From contig JAICXU010000253.1 in assembly GCA_025934595.1 (NCBI GenBank), forward strand, positions 1 through 5,703: a stretch of 5,703 nucleotides of DNA, written 5' to 3'. Origin of the DNA: Polyangiaceae bacterium. GTDB lineage: Bacteria > Myxococcota_A > Polyangia > Polyangiales > Polyangiaceae. Below are positions 1 through 5,703 of this stretch, in pieces. Position numbers and translations under genes: made by a program. Position 1 is the first letter of the stretch. The number at the start of each line of letters is the position of its first letter. The notes under the pieces are model-generated. The model did no database searches. It was not told the DNA's origin and saw nothing but the letters and a program-made list of their open reading frames with translations.

Positions 1-681
1 GAGCACGCCGTAGGGGATCTTCGTTCCGCTCGCGAGCGTCACCGATTTGCCCTTGGGATCGATCGCGGCGACCGCATCTCCGATCAAGAAATCGACCTTT
101 TTTTCCGCGTAAAATGAAGCATCGCGGAGCGGGATCCATTCCTCGGGTGCAGTGCCGGCGAGATAATCTTTCGAGAGGTTCGGGCGGTCGACGGGGCCCG
201 GCGGCTCGTCGCCGACGAGCGTGATCTTGCCCGTATAGCCGAGCCTCCGAAGCGATTCGACGGCGGCCGCGCCCGCGGGTCCCGCGCCGACGACGACCAC
301 GGAGCTCGGCGCGCGTCCCGTCGTGGGGCGATCGTTCGCCTTCTTCTTGCCGCCCACGCGCACGAGATCTTTTTCTCGGACGACGTCGAAGCAAGGAATG
401 TCGTTCAGGGCGGGGCCGCCCACCGCTTCGCCCGTCTTCAAGACGAAACACGCGTGATGCCACGGACAGCGGATCGTGTCCCCGACGACGAGACCTTCCG
501 CGAGCGGGCCGCTGTAATGCGTGCATGTTGCACCTATCGCATGCACCGCGTCGCCTTTCCGCACGAGCACGACCGCCTCGCCGTTCGCATGCCCGAGCTG
601 TGGCTCGCTCTCTTTCAACGTCGACAGCGTGACGCCCGCGCCGAAATCCGGACCCGTCAGCTCCACCTTGTGATCACCCAT
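1..681 (-). CDS. Rieske [2Fe-2S] / FAD-dependent oxidoreductase, AIF-like (partial, C-terminus outside window)
   Basis: The reading frame stays open from an ATG at 681-679 to the window edge, giving 227 N-terminal residues. Residues about 5-110 form a Rieske domain with the full cluster signature C53-T-H55 and C72-P-W-H75, which should hold a [2Fe-2S] cluster. A short Lys-rich linker (112-114) leads to a pyridine nucleotide-disulfide oxidoreductase fold: the FAD-binding loop G132-A-G134-P-A-G137 follows a VVVV strand, and D165-R-P-N-L-S-K-D-Y-L-A-G and E181-W-I-P-L-R are typical of the AIF/ferredoxin-reductase-like branch. Such proteins usually exceed 500 residues, so over half is missing, including the NAD(P)H site. 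No signal peptide is visible, so it is probably cytosolic. The ATG is preceded by AAGGG, 3 bases away. It lies 63 bases downstream of the cyclase-domain gene on the same strand and could be cotranscribed. The physiological electron partner is unknown. Confidence 0.93.
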   Translation of the reverse strand, partial: MGDHKVELTGPDFGAGVTLSTLKESEPQLGHANGEAVVLVRKGDAVHAIGATCTHYSGPLAEGLVVGDTIRCPWHHACFVLKTGEAVGGPALNDIPCFDVVREKDLVRVGGKKKANDRPTTGRAPSSVVVVGAGPAGAAAVESLRRLGYTGKITLVGDEPPGPVDRPNLSKDYLAGTAPEEWIPLRDASFYAEKKVDFLIGDAVAAIDPKGKSVTLASGTKIPYGVL

Positions 682-744
682 GTTCCCTTGAGGGTAATCC
701 CCGGCGTGCGGGCGTGCGCGTGAAATGCGCGCGGCGCGGACGAG

Positions 745-2034
745 TCAAACGTCGGCGGACCCGGGCGAGACGTGGTCCCAATACGTGAGGCCGTCGTCTC
801 GGTGCGCGACGAATCGCACGGTGCCGTCCTGCGAGACCACGATCGCGATCGCATCGTGAAAACGCTGACAAAATCGATATGCGGAGCGATGTCGCGTGCC
901 GACGCCCTCGACCGACTCTTCCGTGCGCGCCCTTGCCTCGAGATCGCGCGCGCGATGCACCGATGCCGTCTCCGGCAAATCTCCGACGATTTCGGCGCCG
1001 AAGCCCATCAGCTCGAAGCGCTTCGTGAGGACGACGGCGCCGTCTGCGTTCGCGAGCGCGGCGACGAGATGCGCGAGCTCCGAGATCGCTTCGTCGAACG
1101 CGGCGAGCTCGACGCTCTTCGACGCCTCGAACATTTCCCACGTGACGCATCCCGTTTCGCTCGCCGCCGCCGCCGTGCGTTCCATCGCCTTCAAGATGAT
1201 CGTCCGATAGCGATTGCGCGCGGCGTCGTCCATGAACGCATACTTCACGTGAAGATTTCGCTCGAGCTCACGCGAATCGATGTCCGGCGGCAGGAACAAG
1301 ATCGTGCCGCCGTGATGGGCGCTCCGAATCATCGCGAGGATGCGTTTCACCATTTGTTGCGCGAGACGGCCCGTGAAGGAGGGCTCGAGCGCGGCCCATC
1401 GATTCCCGGCATTTTCTCGCGCTTCCGCATGCAAGCGATCGAGCTCGGCGCGGACGGGCGCGAATCGCGCGCGAAGCCATTCGGACTCGAATACGTCCAT
1501 CGCATGATCCGTGAGCCGTCCGCCGCGGAGCTCCGAGATCGTGTCGAGCCCACACGCCACCGCGAGCCTCCCCGGCGCGGCGACGCGCACGACGAGCGCG
1601 CGAGGCAACGTGCTCGGCGCTTTGCGCCCGCCTTGTGCATTCTGCAACCATCGCGGACCCGAGTGCACGATCCCCCAAATCTCCAGGCGTCGATCCTCAC
1701 CTTCGCCTGCGATGTGCACGCCGACGAGCGAACGGTGATATGCCGCCGCCGGAGACAATCGCCGCAGCTCGTGCTTTCCGAACGGACGCGGGCGATCGAA
1801 CACGAGCCGATGCAGCCCGTAGGGCGGTCCGTGATCTGCCGGTAAATCCGCCGGATCGCAGAGAATGAGACGAAACGAAACTTGCCGTTCCTCCTCGCGG
1901 AGCAGCGACGCTTGATACGCCGTCGAGATCACCTCTTCGAGGAGGCGCATATCCGGGAGCGGCGACGCGTCGGCGGGCCAGCGCACCGCGGTGTATTCCG
2001 CGAGGTGCGCCGGATACGCGTGGTCGTTCGCCAT
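745..2034 (-). CDS. Putative diadenylate cyclase: DACNV-type sensor domain plus DisA_N (DAC) domain
   Basis: This 429-residue protein appears soluble, with no signal peptide or membrane segment. The C-terminal part, about 230-425, matches the DisA-type diadenylate cyclase (DAC) fold that makes c-di-AMP from two ATP. Visible marks are a strand H240-H-G-G-T-I-L-F-L-P249, D331-G-A333 followed by V-V-L-T-K and L-M-G-F-G-A-E-I, and G379-T-R-H-R383, the two nucleotide-binding motifs of the family. The strand I-V-V-S-Q-D-G-T-V-R-F-V (398-409) closes the domain. Residues about 20-215 resemble the N-terminal region called DACNV, a predicted sensor domain; I assign this part from general resemblance only. 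From D of DGA to the first R of RHR is 50 residues, longer than the roughly 33 of DisA, because of a charged insert at about 351-378. The start is the ATG at 2034-2032; no strong ribosome binding site precedes it. Catalytic activity is inferred from the motifs. Confidence 0.85.
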   Translation of the reverse strand: MANDHAYPAHLAEYTAVRWPADASPLPDMRLLEEVISTAYQASLLREEERQVSFRLILCDPADLPADHGPPYGLHRLVFDRPRPFGKHELRRLSPAAAYHRSLVGVHIAGEGEDRRLEIWGIVHSGPRWLQNAQGGRKAPSTLPRALVVRVAAPGRLAVACGLDTISELRGGRLTDHAMDVFESEWLRARFAPVRAELDRLHAEARENAGNRWAALEPSFTGRLAQQMVKRILAMIRSAHHGGTILFLPPDIDSRELERNLHVKYAFMDDAARNRYRTIILKAMERTAAAASETGCVTWEMFEASKSVELAAFDEAISELAHLVAALANADGAVVLTKRFELMGFGAEIVGDLPETASVHRARDLEARARTEESVEGVGTRHRSAYRFCQRFHDAIAIVVSQDGTVRFVAHRDDGLTYWDHVSPGSADV

Positions 2035-2056
2035 GGGCCCAGCTTATCATCCGTGC

Positions 2057-2473
2057 GTGACCGGTTACTCGGGGACTCCGCTCGCGAAAAAGTTGGGCAT
2101 CCAAGAAGACGCGCTCGTCGTGCTCCTCGGAGCGCCGCCCGGATTCGCGAAGTCCCTCGTCGCTTTGCCTGACGGCGCGCGCGTGACGACCACGCTTCCC
2201 AAAAAGGGCGAGCTCGACGTCGCGGTCGTCTTCGCGAAGACGAAGCACGACCTCGAGAAACGTCTCGAGGCGGCGAAGAGGCGCATGGCGCAGGCGGCAG
2301 GAATTTGGATCGCGTGGCCAAAAAAAGCGTCGGGCGTGGCTACGGAGATCGACGAAGCCGCGGCGCGAAAGATCGGGCTCGCCTCCGGGCTCGTCGACAA
2401 CAAGGTATGCGCCGTCGACGAGACTTGGTCCGGCCTCCGCTTCGTCATTCGCGTCGCCGACCGCAAAAAATAG
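2057..2473 (+). CDS. DUF3052-family protein, 138 residues
   Basis: A small soluble protein of unknown function, recognised by the DUF3052 landmarks: an opening T-G-Y-S-G-T-P-L-A-K-K-L-G-I, then L-L-G-A-P-P-G-F (23-30), L-D-V-A-V-V-F (53-59), W84-I-A-W-P-K-K-A-S-G (84-93), and a strongly conserved tail G-L-V-D-N-K-V-C-A-V-D-E-T-W-S-G-L-R-F (111-129). The alternating hydrophobic strands and helices suggest a compact alpha/beta fold. I chose the GTG at 2057 because family members begin one or two residues before GYSGTPL. An in-frame ATG at 2033 would add eight residues and overlap the start codon of the divergent cyclase-domain gene. An ATG at 1991 would extend further into that gene and is unlikely. 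No catalytic residues can be named. The stop is TAG at 2471. Confidence 0.88.
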   Translation: MTGYSGTPLAKKLGIQEDALVVLLGAPPGFAKSLVALPDGARVTTTLPKKGELDVAVVFAKTKHDLEKRLEAAKRRMAQAAGIWIAWPKKASGVATEIDEAAARKIGLASGLVDNKVCAVDETWSGLRFVIRVADRKK

Positions 2474-2487
2474 GCATTTTCGACGAT

Positions 2488-2513
2488 CGCGCGCGCCTGC
2501 ATCCCGCGCGCGC
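2488..2513. other. GC-rich stem-loop after the DUF3052 gene
   Basis: GCGCGCGC at 2489-2496 can pair with GCGCGCGC at 2506-2513 around a 9-base loop. It begins 15 bases after the DUF3052 stop, the right place for a transcription terminator, but no run of T follows on either strand, so it is not a standard intrinsic terminator. CG-alternating stretches are also common by chance at this base composition. Confidence 0.25.
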
Positions 2514-2527
2514 AACCCGGTTGGTTA

Positions 2528-2544
2528 TTGCATCTCGGTTGCAA
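2528..2544 (+). promoter_or_regulatory. Predicted Fur-family operator 1, upstream of the ZIP/DUF318 fusion gene
   Basis: TTGCAT-CTCGG-TTGCAA: two six-base half-sites separated by five bases, matching 11 of 12 positions of the ideal TTGCAA-N5-TTGCAA. TTGCAA is its own reverse complement, so the element reads as both a direct and an inverted repeat. It ends 40 bases before the ATG at 2585. Equivalent elements lie before the Fur-family gene and the TonB-receptor gene, which supports a shared operator. Binding by the adjacent Fur-family protein is inferred. Confidence 0.7.
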
Positions 2545-2584
2545 AAGCATCTGACATGTGCGACAGGTTCGCGCGTAGGATCTC

Positions 2585-4432
2585 ATGCTCCTGCTCGTCC
2601 TCAGCATCGTCGCGCTGGCTGCCGGACCGCTCCTCGCGGCGGTCGCGAGCCGGCGTCCCTGGGCCGTCGAGCTCGCAGACGGATTCGTGGTGGTGGCCGT
2701 CGGCGGGCTCGTCGTCCTGCACGTCATCCCCTCGAGCATCGAGATGAGCGGATCCTGGGCGCTCGTGGCGGCGCTCGTCGGTCTCGTGACGCCGCTCGTC
2801 TTCGAGCGATTCGAGCTGGGTATATCGACACGGCCGCGAGGTGCCGTCGTGGGCGGGCTGGTTCTCGCCGGGGTGCTCGTGCACGCGATCCTCGACGGTG
2901 CAGCGATGACGGAGGCAGGGCATGCGTCGGCCGCGCGTGCGCTCGCCGTGTCGGTCGTCGTGCATCGCATTCCGGTCGGTCTCGCGATTTGGTGGCTCGT
3001 TCGCCCTTCGCGCGGGCTCGCTGCGGCGCTCGTTCTCCTCGCGATCGAGGGCGGCGGAGGCGCGCTCGGATTTTTCTTCGGCGGCCACCTCCTCGAAGGA
3101 CCGCTCGCTCCTCATCTTTCTCTTTTTCAGGCCGCGCTCGCGGGCGCGCTCCTTCACGTTCTCGCGCATCACGCGCCATCGCCGGCGGCGAATGGAGACG
3201 AGCGGGGGCATCACGCGCACGCTCATCCTCACGATGAGCACGAGCACGTGCACGGACATGACGAAGATCACGAGCATGGTCATGACCGTCCGCGTCGCGC
3301 GCGCTTCGCGGCGGGGATCGGCGGCCTCATCGCGATCGGATTCGTGGCCCTCGTGACACGCAATCATCCGATCGCCCATCCCGCGCAAGACGAGCTCGGC
3401 GCGCAGGCGGCATTCCTCGCGCTCGCGAATGCCACCGCGTGGCCGCTCCTCGCGGCGTGTCTCATCGCCGGGGTCGCGCACGTCGTTTTGCCGGAAAATA
3501 TGCCGGATTGGCTGTCTCGCCGGGAGGGCGCACGAGGCGCGCTCAGGGGCCTTGCCGTCGGTACGTTGCTTCCGGTGTGCTCGTGCGGTCTCGTTCCGTT
3601 GCATCGCACGCTCGGTGACAAGCGTCTCGCGCCGAGCGCGGCGGCGGGTGTGCTCGTCGCGTCGCCCGAGCTCGGTCCGGCCGCGCTCCTTCTGTCGTTC
3701 ACGCTCCTCGGCACGACGCTCGCTCTCGCGCGCATTTGCACCGCGGCGGCAGCGGCTGTCGTCATCGCCTTTCTCCTGACGTACGTCGCCCGCGTTCCGT
3801 CGCCCGCGAACGTGCGGCCGGGCTCCGATGACGAGCACGATCACCATCACGAGCACCCGCACGAACGCGAGCGCGCGCCTCGGGCTCGAGCATCGATCGC
3901 GCACGGCGCGCGATTCGGCTTCGTCGAGATGCTCGATCACACCGCGCCTTGGCTCGTCGCCGGTCTCCTCGCCGCCGCGCTCGCCGAGCCTACGCTTCCC
4001 CACGACGCCTTCGTAGGTATCTCGCCGTTCGTCGCGATTCCCGTCGCCGCGCTCTTGGGCGTGCCGTTCTACGTCTCGGCTTCGGCCGCGATGCCCGTTC
4101 TCGCGGTGCTGCTCCACAAAGGACTCTCACCTGGTTCCGCGGTCGCGTTTCTCCTGACGGGTCCCGCCGTCACGCCGAAGACGATCTCGTTCTTGGCGAA
4201 GCGATTCGGACCGTCCGCAGCACGCATGTTCGCGGGCGGAGCCGCGCTCGTGGCCATCGGCTGCGGGCTGGCTCTCGATGCGCTCGCCGCGAACGCGACC
4301 TCTTTGTCCCTACATCGCGCGGCGCCTCTCGTCGATCGAGTCGCGTTGCCGTTTCTCGCGCTGCTCGTTACCGCGTCGCTCCTGCGCCAGGGTCCGCGCG
4401 CGATGCTCGGCAAGCTCTTGGCGGGCGGTTGA
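2585..4432 (+). CDS. Fused metal transporter: ZIP-like N-terminal half, His-rich linker, DUF318/COG0701 permease half
   Basis: This 615-residue inner-membrane protein has many hydrophobic segments. Residues 1-195 look ZIP-like: membrane helices at about 2-20, 33-50 and 58-73, then V-H100-A-I-L-D104-G and V-V-H127-R-I-P-V-G-L-A, in the order of the ZIP TM4 and TM5 metal motifs, followed by a glycine-rich helix (156-168). A cytosolic or periplasmic loop, 209-233, has 12 histidines in 25 residues. From about 275 the protein matches the predicted-permease family DUF318 (ArsP/COG0701 type): L-P-V-C332-S-C334-G-L-V-P-L, then S-P-E-L-G-P-A-A-L-L-L (360-370), a second His cluster at 418-426 (six His), and the second half-repeat G-V-P-F-Y-V-S (492-498) and T-G-P-A-V-T-P-K-T (525-533). 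AGGA at 2577-2580 supports the ATG at 2585. The Fur-family gene starts 49 bases downstream. Transport of a divalent cation is likely; its identity and direction are not shown. Confidence 0.85.
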   Translation: MLLLVLSIVALAAGPLLAAVASRRPWAVELADGFVVVAVGGLVVLHVIPSSIEMSGSWALVAALVGLVTPLVFERFELGISTRPRGAVVGGLVLAGVLVHAILDGAAMTEAGHASAARALAVSVVVHRIPVGLAIWWLVRPSRGLAAALVLLAIEGGGGALGFFFGGHLLEGPLAPHLSLFQAALAGALLHVLAHHAPSPAANGDERGHHAHAHPHDEHEHVHGHDEDHEHGHDRPRRARFAAGIGGLIAIGFVALVTRNHPIAHPAQDELGAQAAFLALANATAWPLLAACLIAGVAHVVLPENMPDWLSRREGARGALRGLAVGTLLPVCSCGLVPLHRTLGDKRLAPSAAAGVLVASPELGPAALLLSFTLLGTTLALARICTAAAAAVVIAFLLTYVARVPSPANVRPGSDDEHDHHHEHPHERERAPRARASIAHGARFGFVEMLDHTAPWLVAGLLAAALAEPTLPHDAFVGISPFVAIPVAALLGVPFYVSASAAMPVLAVLLHKGLSPGSAVAFLLTGPAVTPKTISFLAKRFGPSAARMFAGGAALVAIGCGLALDALAANATSLSLHRAAPLVDRVALPFLALLVTASLLRQGPRAMLGKLLAGG

Positions 4433-4456
4433 ACGAATGCGCGCGGCGGCTTACAC

Positions 4457-4473
4457 TTACAATGCGGTTGCAG
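4457..4473 (+). promoter_or_regulatory. Predicted Fur-family operator 2, autoregulatory
   Basis: TTACAA-TGCGG-TTGCAG has the same 6-5-6 layout and orientation as the other two sites, with 10 of 12 matches to TTGCAA-N5-TTGCAA. It ends only 8 bases before the proposed ATG of the Fur-family gene, so a bound repressor would cover the translation start region. An extra TTACAC lies immediately upstream at 4451-4456, making a short tandem of half-sites. Confidence 0.68.
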
Positions 4474-4481
4474 AGACAACG

Positions 4482-4967
4482 ATGAAACAAAAACGACCTC
4501 GCCCCTACCCGCGACCGAAGCCCGAGCGCGCTCGCAGCGGCCCGCCCGCCACGTTCGAGCTCCAGGCCATGCTTCGTGCGGCAGGTCTGCGAAGCACCGC
4601 CCCTCGCGTCGCCGTTCTCCGCCATCTCACCGATGTCGACGCGCCGCGGAGCCATGCCGAAATCTTCGACGCGCTCGGCGGACAAGGCTTCGATCGCGCC
4701 ACGCTCTATCGAAATCTCATGGATATGGCTGAAAAAGGCCTGATTGGCCGCACCGACCTCGGCGACCACGTGTGGCGCTTCGAGATCAAAAAGCAAGTCG
4801 CGGGTCACACGATCGAGCATCCGCATTTCGTCTGCACCGACTGCGGCACCGTGTCTTGCTTGCCGGACACGTCGATCCGCATCGCGCGCGGCAGCTCGTC
4901 GCCGAAATCGCTCGGCGGCCGCGACGTCGCCGTGCAGCTCCGCGGCCGTTGCGACGACTGCGACTGA
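4482..4967 (+). CDS. Fur-family metal-dependent transcriptional repressor
   Basis: A 161-residue Fur-superfamily regulator. A basic, proline-rich tail (1-22) precedes the winged-helix DNA-binding domain: L-R-S-T-A-P-R (36-42), H58-A-E-I-F, and the recognition helix F70-D-R-A-T-L-Y-R-N-L (70-79), then a wing ending H96-V-W-R-F-E. The dimerisation and metal domain carries H113-P-H115-F-V-C118-T-D-C121-G and a final C157-D-D-C160. These two CxxC pairs are the usual structural zinc site, and H113/H115 are in the usual position of regulatory metal ligands. An in-frame ATG at 4437 is possible, but it would place the operator-like element inside the coding sequence and add residues unlike the family, so I prefer 4482. 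The protein lies between two membrane-transport genes that carry the same operator motif as its own gene. It could be a Zur, Nur or other specificity type; the residues visible do not settle this. Confidence 0.92.
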   Translation: MKQKRPRPYPRPKPERARSGPPATFELQAMLRAAGLRSTAPRVAVLRHLTDVDAPRSHAEIFDALGGQGFDRATLYRNLMDMAEKGLIGRTDLGDHVWRFEIKKQVAGHTIEHPHFVCTDCGTVSCLPDTSIRIARGSSSPKSLGGRDVAVQLRGRCDDCD

Positions 4968-5010
4968 AGCGACGGGGCGAATGGCCGCGCGCGCGCACGC
5001 GCTCGGCTTA

Positions 5011-5027
5011 TTACAACTCGATTGCAT
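5011..5027 (+). promoter_or_regulatory. Predicted Fur-family operator 3, upstream of the TonB-receptor gene
   Basis: TTACAA-CTCGA-TTGCAT, again 6-5-6 and in the same orientation, with 10 of 12 matches to the ideal repeat. It ends 29 bases before the GTG start at 5057. It shares TTA just upstream and TGACAT shortly downstream with operator 1. It is an AT-rich island in very GC-rich flanks, as expected for a promoter region. Confidence 0.7.
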
Positions 5028-5056
5028 ATGACATTGGGTTTTGCTAATCGGATGGC

Positions 5057-5703
5057 GTGCCGCATCGCACGCGCAGAGCTGCTCTCGTTTTCGCACTGAC
5101 GTTCCTCGGGGCCACGCGGCCGGCTTTCGCCCAGCCCGATCCGACACCGTCGCGCGTGCCGCCGCAGGTCGTCTCGCACGCGGATGCGGTGTATCCCGCC
5201 GATCTCGTCACGAAAGGCGTGCACGCGGACGTCGTGCTCGTCGTGACCATCGATGCGGAAGGCCACGTCACGAACGTCGAGGTCGAGACCTCGGGCGGGA
5301 GCGAGCTCGACGCAGCGGCGAGCGATGCGATGCACAAGTGGGTATTCGCGCCTGCGCTCGTCGACGGCAAACCGGTGGCAAGCAAGATTCGCGTGCCCTT
5401 CCATTTCGCGCCTCCGGAGCCCGCACCGGCGAATGCCACGCAAGCGACCGTGCAAGGTCACGTGACGTCGCAGACCGGAACGGGAACACCCACGACGGCG
5501 CCGGCGAGCGTGCAGCAAATCGAGACGGAAAAGCAGCGCCCGCAGCGAGCCCATCTTGCGCCGCCGCCGGAAAGCGCCGACGTCGAAGACGTCACCGTGC
5601 ACGGACACGCGGAGCCGGTCGCGCACGGCGCGTCCGACGTCACGTACACGCTGGGTGAGCTGAGAGTCGTCCCGAAAAAAAATGCGACCGAGCTTTTGAC
5701 GAC
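5057..5703 (+). CDS. TonB C-terminal domain fused to a TonB-dependent outer-membrane receptor (partial, 3' end outside window)
   Basis: The frame is open from a GTG at 5057 to the window edge (215 complete codons); a stop at 5045-5047 bounds it upstream. Residues 1-25 are a signal peptide: H-R-T-R-R, a hydrophobic core A-L-V-F-A-L-T-F-L, and a signal peptidase I site A23-F-A25 before Q26. Residues about 36-118 form a TonB_C domain: Y46-P-A-D-L, V-V-L-V-V-T-I-D-A-E-G (59-69), S79-G-G-S-E-L-D, A88-S-D-A-M-H-K-W-V-F-A-P (88-99), P114-F. A Pro/Thr/Gln-rich linker (119-173) leads to V-T-V-H-G-H (179-184), then R-V-V-P-K-K-N-A-T-E-L-L (203-214), which looks like the beginning of a receptor plug domain. 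The barrel would lie downstream. The product is probably an outer-membrane importer for a metal or metal complex, given the operator and neighbours. GGA at 5050-5052 is a weak ribosome binding site. The receptor half is inferred from its first residues. Confidence 0.82.
   Translation, partial: MPHRTRRAALVFALTFLGATRPAFAQPDPTPSRVPPQVVSHADAVYPADLVTKGVHADVVLVVTIDAEGHVTNVEVETSGGSELDAAASDAMHKWVFAPALVDGKPVASKIRVPFHFAPPEPAPANATQATVQGHVTSQTGTGTPTTAPASVQQIETEKQRPQRAHLAPPPESADVEDVTVHGHAEPVAHGASDVTYTLGELRVVPKKNATELLT

Noticed and set aside
682..744. Possible terminator between the cyclase-domain and Rieske genes
   Set aside because: Only weak CG-alternating pairing is visible, with no T-run on the minus strand; cotranscription remains equally plausible.
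772..1845. 357-residue plus-strand open frame opposite the cyclase-domain gene
   Set aside because: It is an Arg/His-rich translation with no recognisable motif, lying antisense to a gene with clear DAC motifs; long antisense frames are expected at this base composition.
1697..2515. 272-residue minus-strand open frame over the DUF3052 gene
   Set aside because: It is antisense to a conserved DUF3052 sequence and overlaps the start of the cyclase-domain gene in another frame; it has no domain signature.
3205..3287. Repetitive CAC/CAT/GAC-rich stretch as a possible DNA tandem repeat
   Set aside because: The period is irregular and the stretch is explained by the His/Asp/Glu-rich protein loop.
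2525..4117. 530-residue minus-strand open frame opposite the permease fusion
   Set aside because: Composition is almost entirely Arg/Glu/Asp with no fold-like pattern, and the opposite strand encodes clear membrane helices and the CSCG permease motif.
4968..5010. Possible terminator after the Fur-family gene in the GCGCGC stretch
   Set aside because: No stable non-ambiguous stem followed by a T-run could be drawn, so I do not annotate it.
5675..5682. Run of eight A in the receptor gene as a possible phase-variation or slippage site
   Set aside because: The run encodes K-K-N in a stretch that resembles the start of a receptor plug, so ordinary coding explains it; there is no sign of a frame change in the visible part.

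Overview
The window is high-GC bacterial DNA (GCG/CTC/GTC-rich codons, dense CpG, long open shadow frames opposite real genes). The gene style suggests a myxobacterium-like organism (Myxococcota, perhaps Polyangiales): a TonB domain fused to the front of a TonB-dependent receptor, a DACNV-type cyclic-dinucleotide protein, and a Rieske/FAD reductase. This is inference from protein style; no 16S or other marker is present.

Left half. Two minus-strand genes, 63 bases apart, run towards position 1. The first in transcription order (2034-745) is a 429-residue protein ending in a DisA-type diadenylate cyclase domain with intact DGA and RHR motifs. The second (681 to beyond position 1) is the N-terminal 227 residues of a Rieske [2Fe-2S]/FAD-dependent oxidoreductase. 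Diverging from the cyclase gene, with only 22 bases between start codons, is a small plus-strand gene (2057-2473) for a DUF3052-family protein.

Right half (2528-5703). Three plus-strand genes form an apparent metal-homeostasis cassette: a 615-residue membrane protein joining a ZIP-like half to a DUF318/COG0701 permease half through histidine-rich linkers; a Fur-family metal-dependent repressor; and the start of a TonB-domain/TonB-dependent receptor fusion with a signal peptide. Each is preceded by the same 17-bp element, TTRCAW-N5-TTGCAD. The three copies lie in the same orientation and were found by comparing the upstream regions with each other. Their 6-5-6 layout resembles the box described for the Streptomyces nickel regulator Nur. 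The simplest reading is that the Fur-family protein represses itself and its two neighbours. The receptor would bring a metal or metal complex across the outer membrane and the permease fusion would move metal at the inner membrane. The metal cannot be read from the sequence; zinc, nickel and cobalt are the main candidates.

No rRNA, tRNA, CRISPR array, insertion sequence or integrase was seen. Gene-free gaps are all under about 115 bases.
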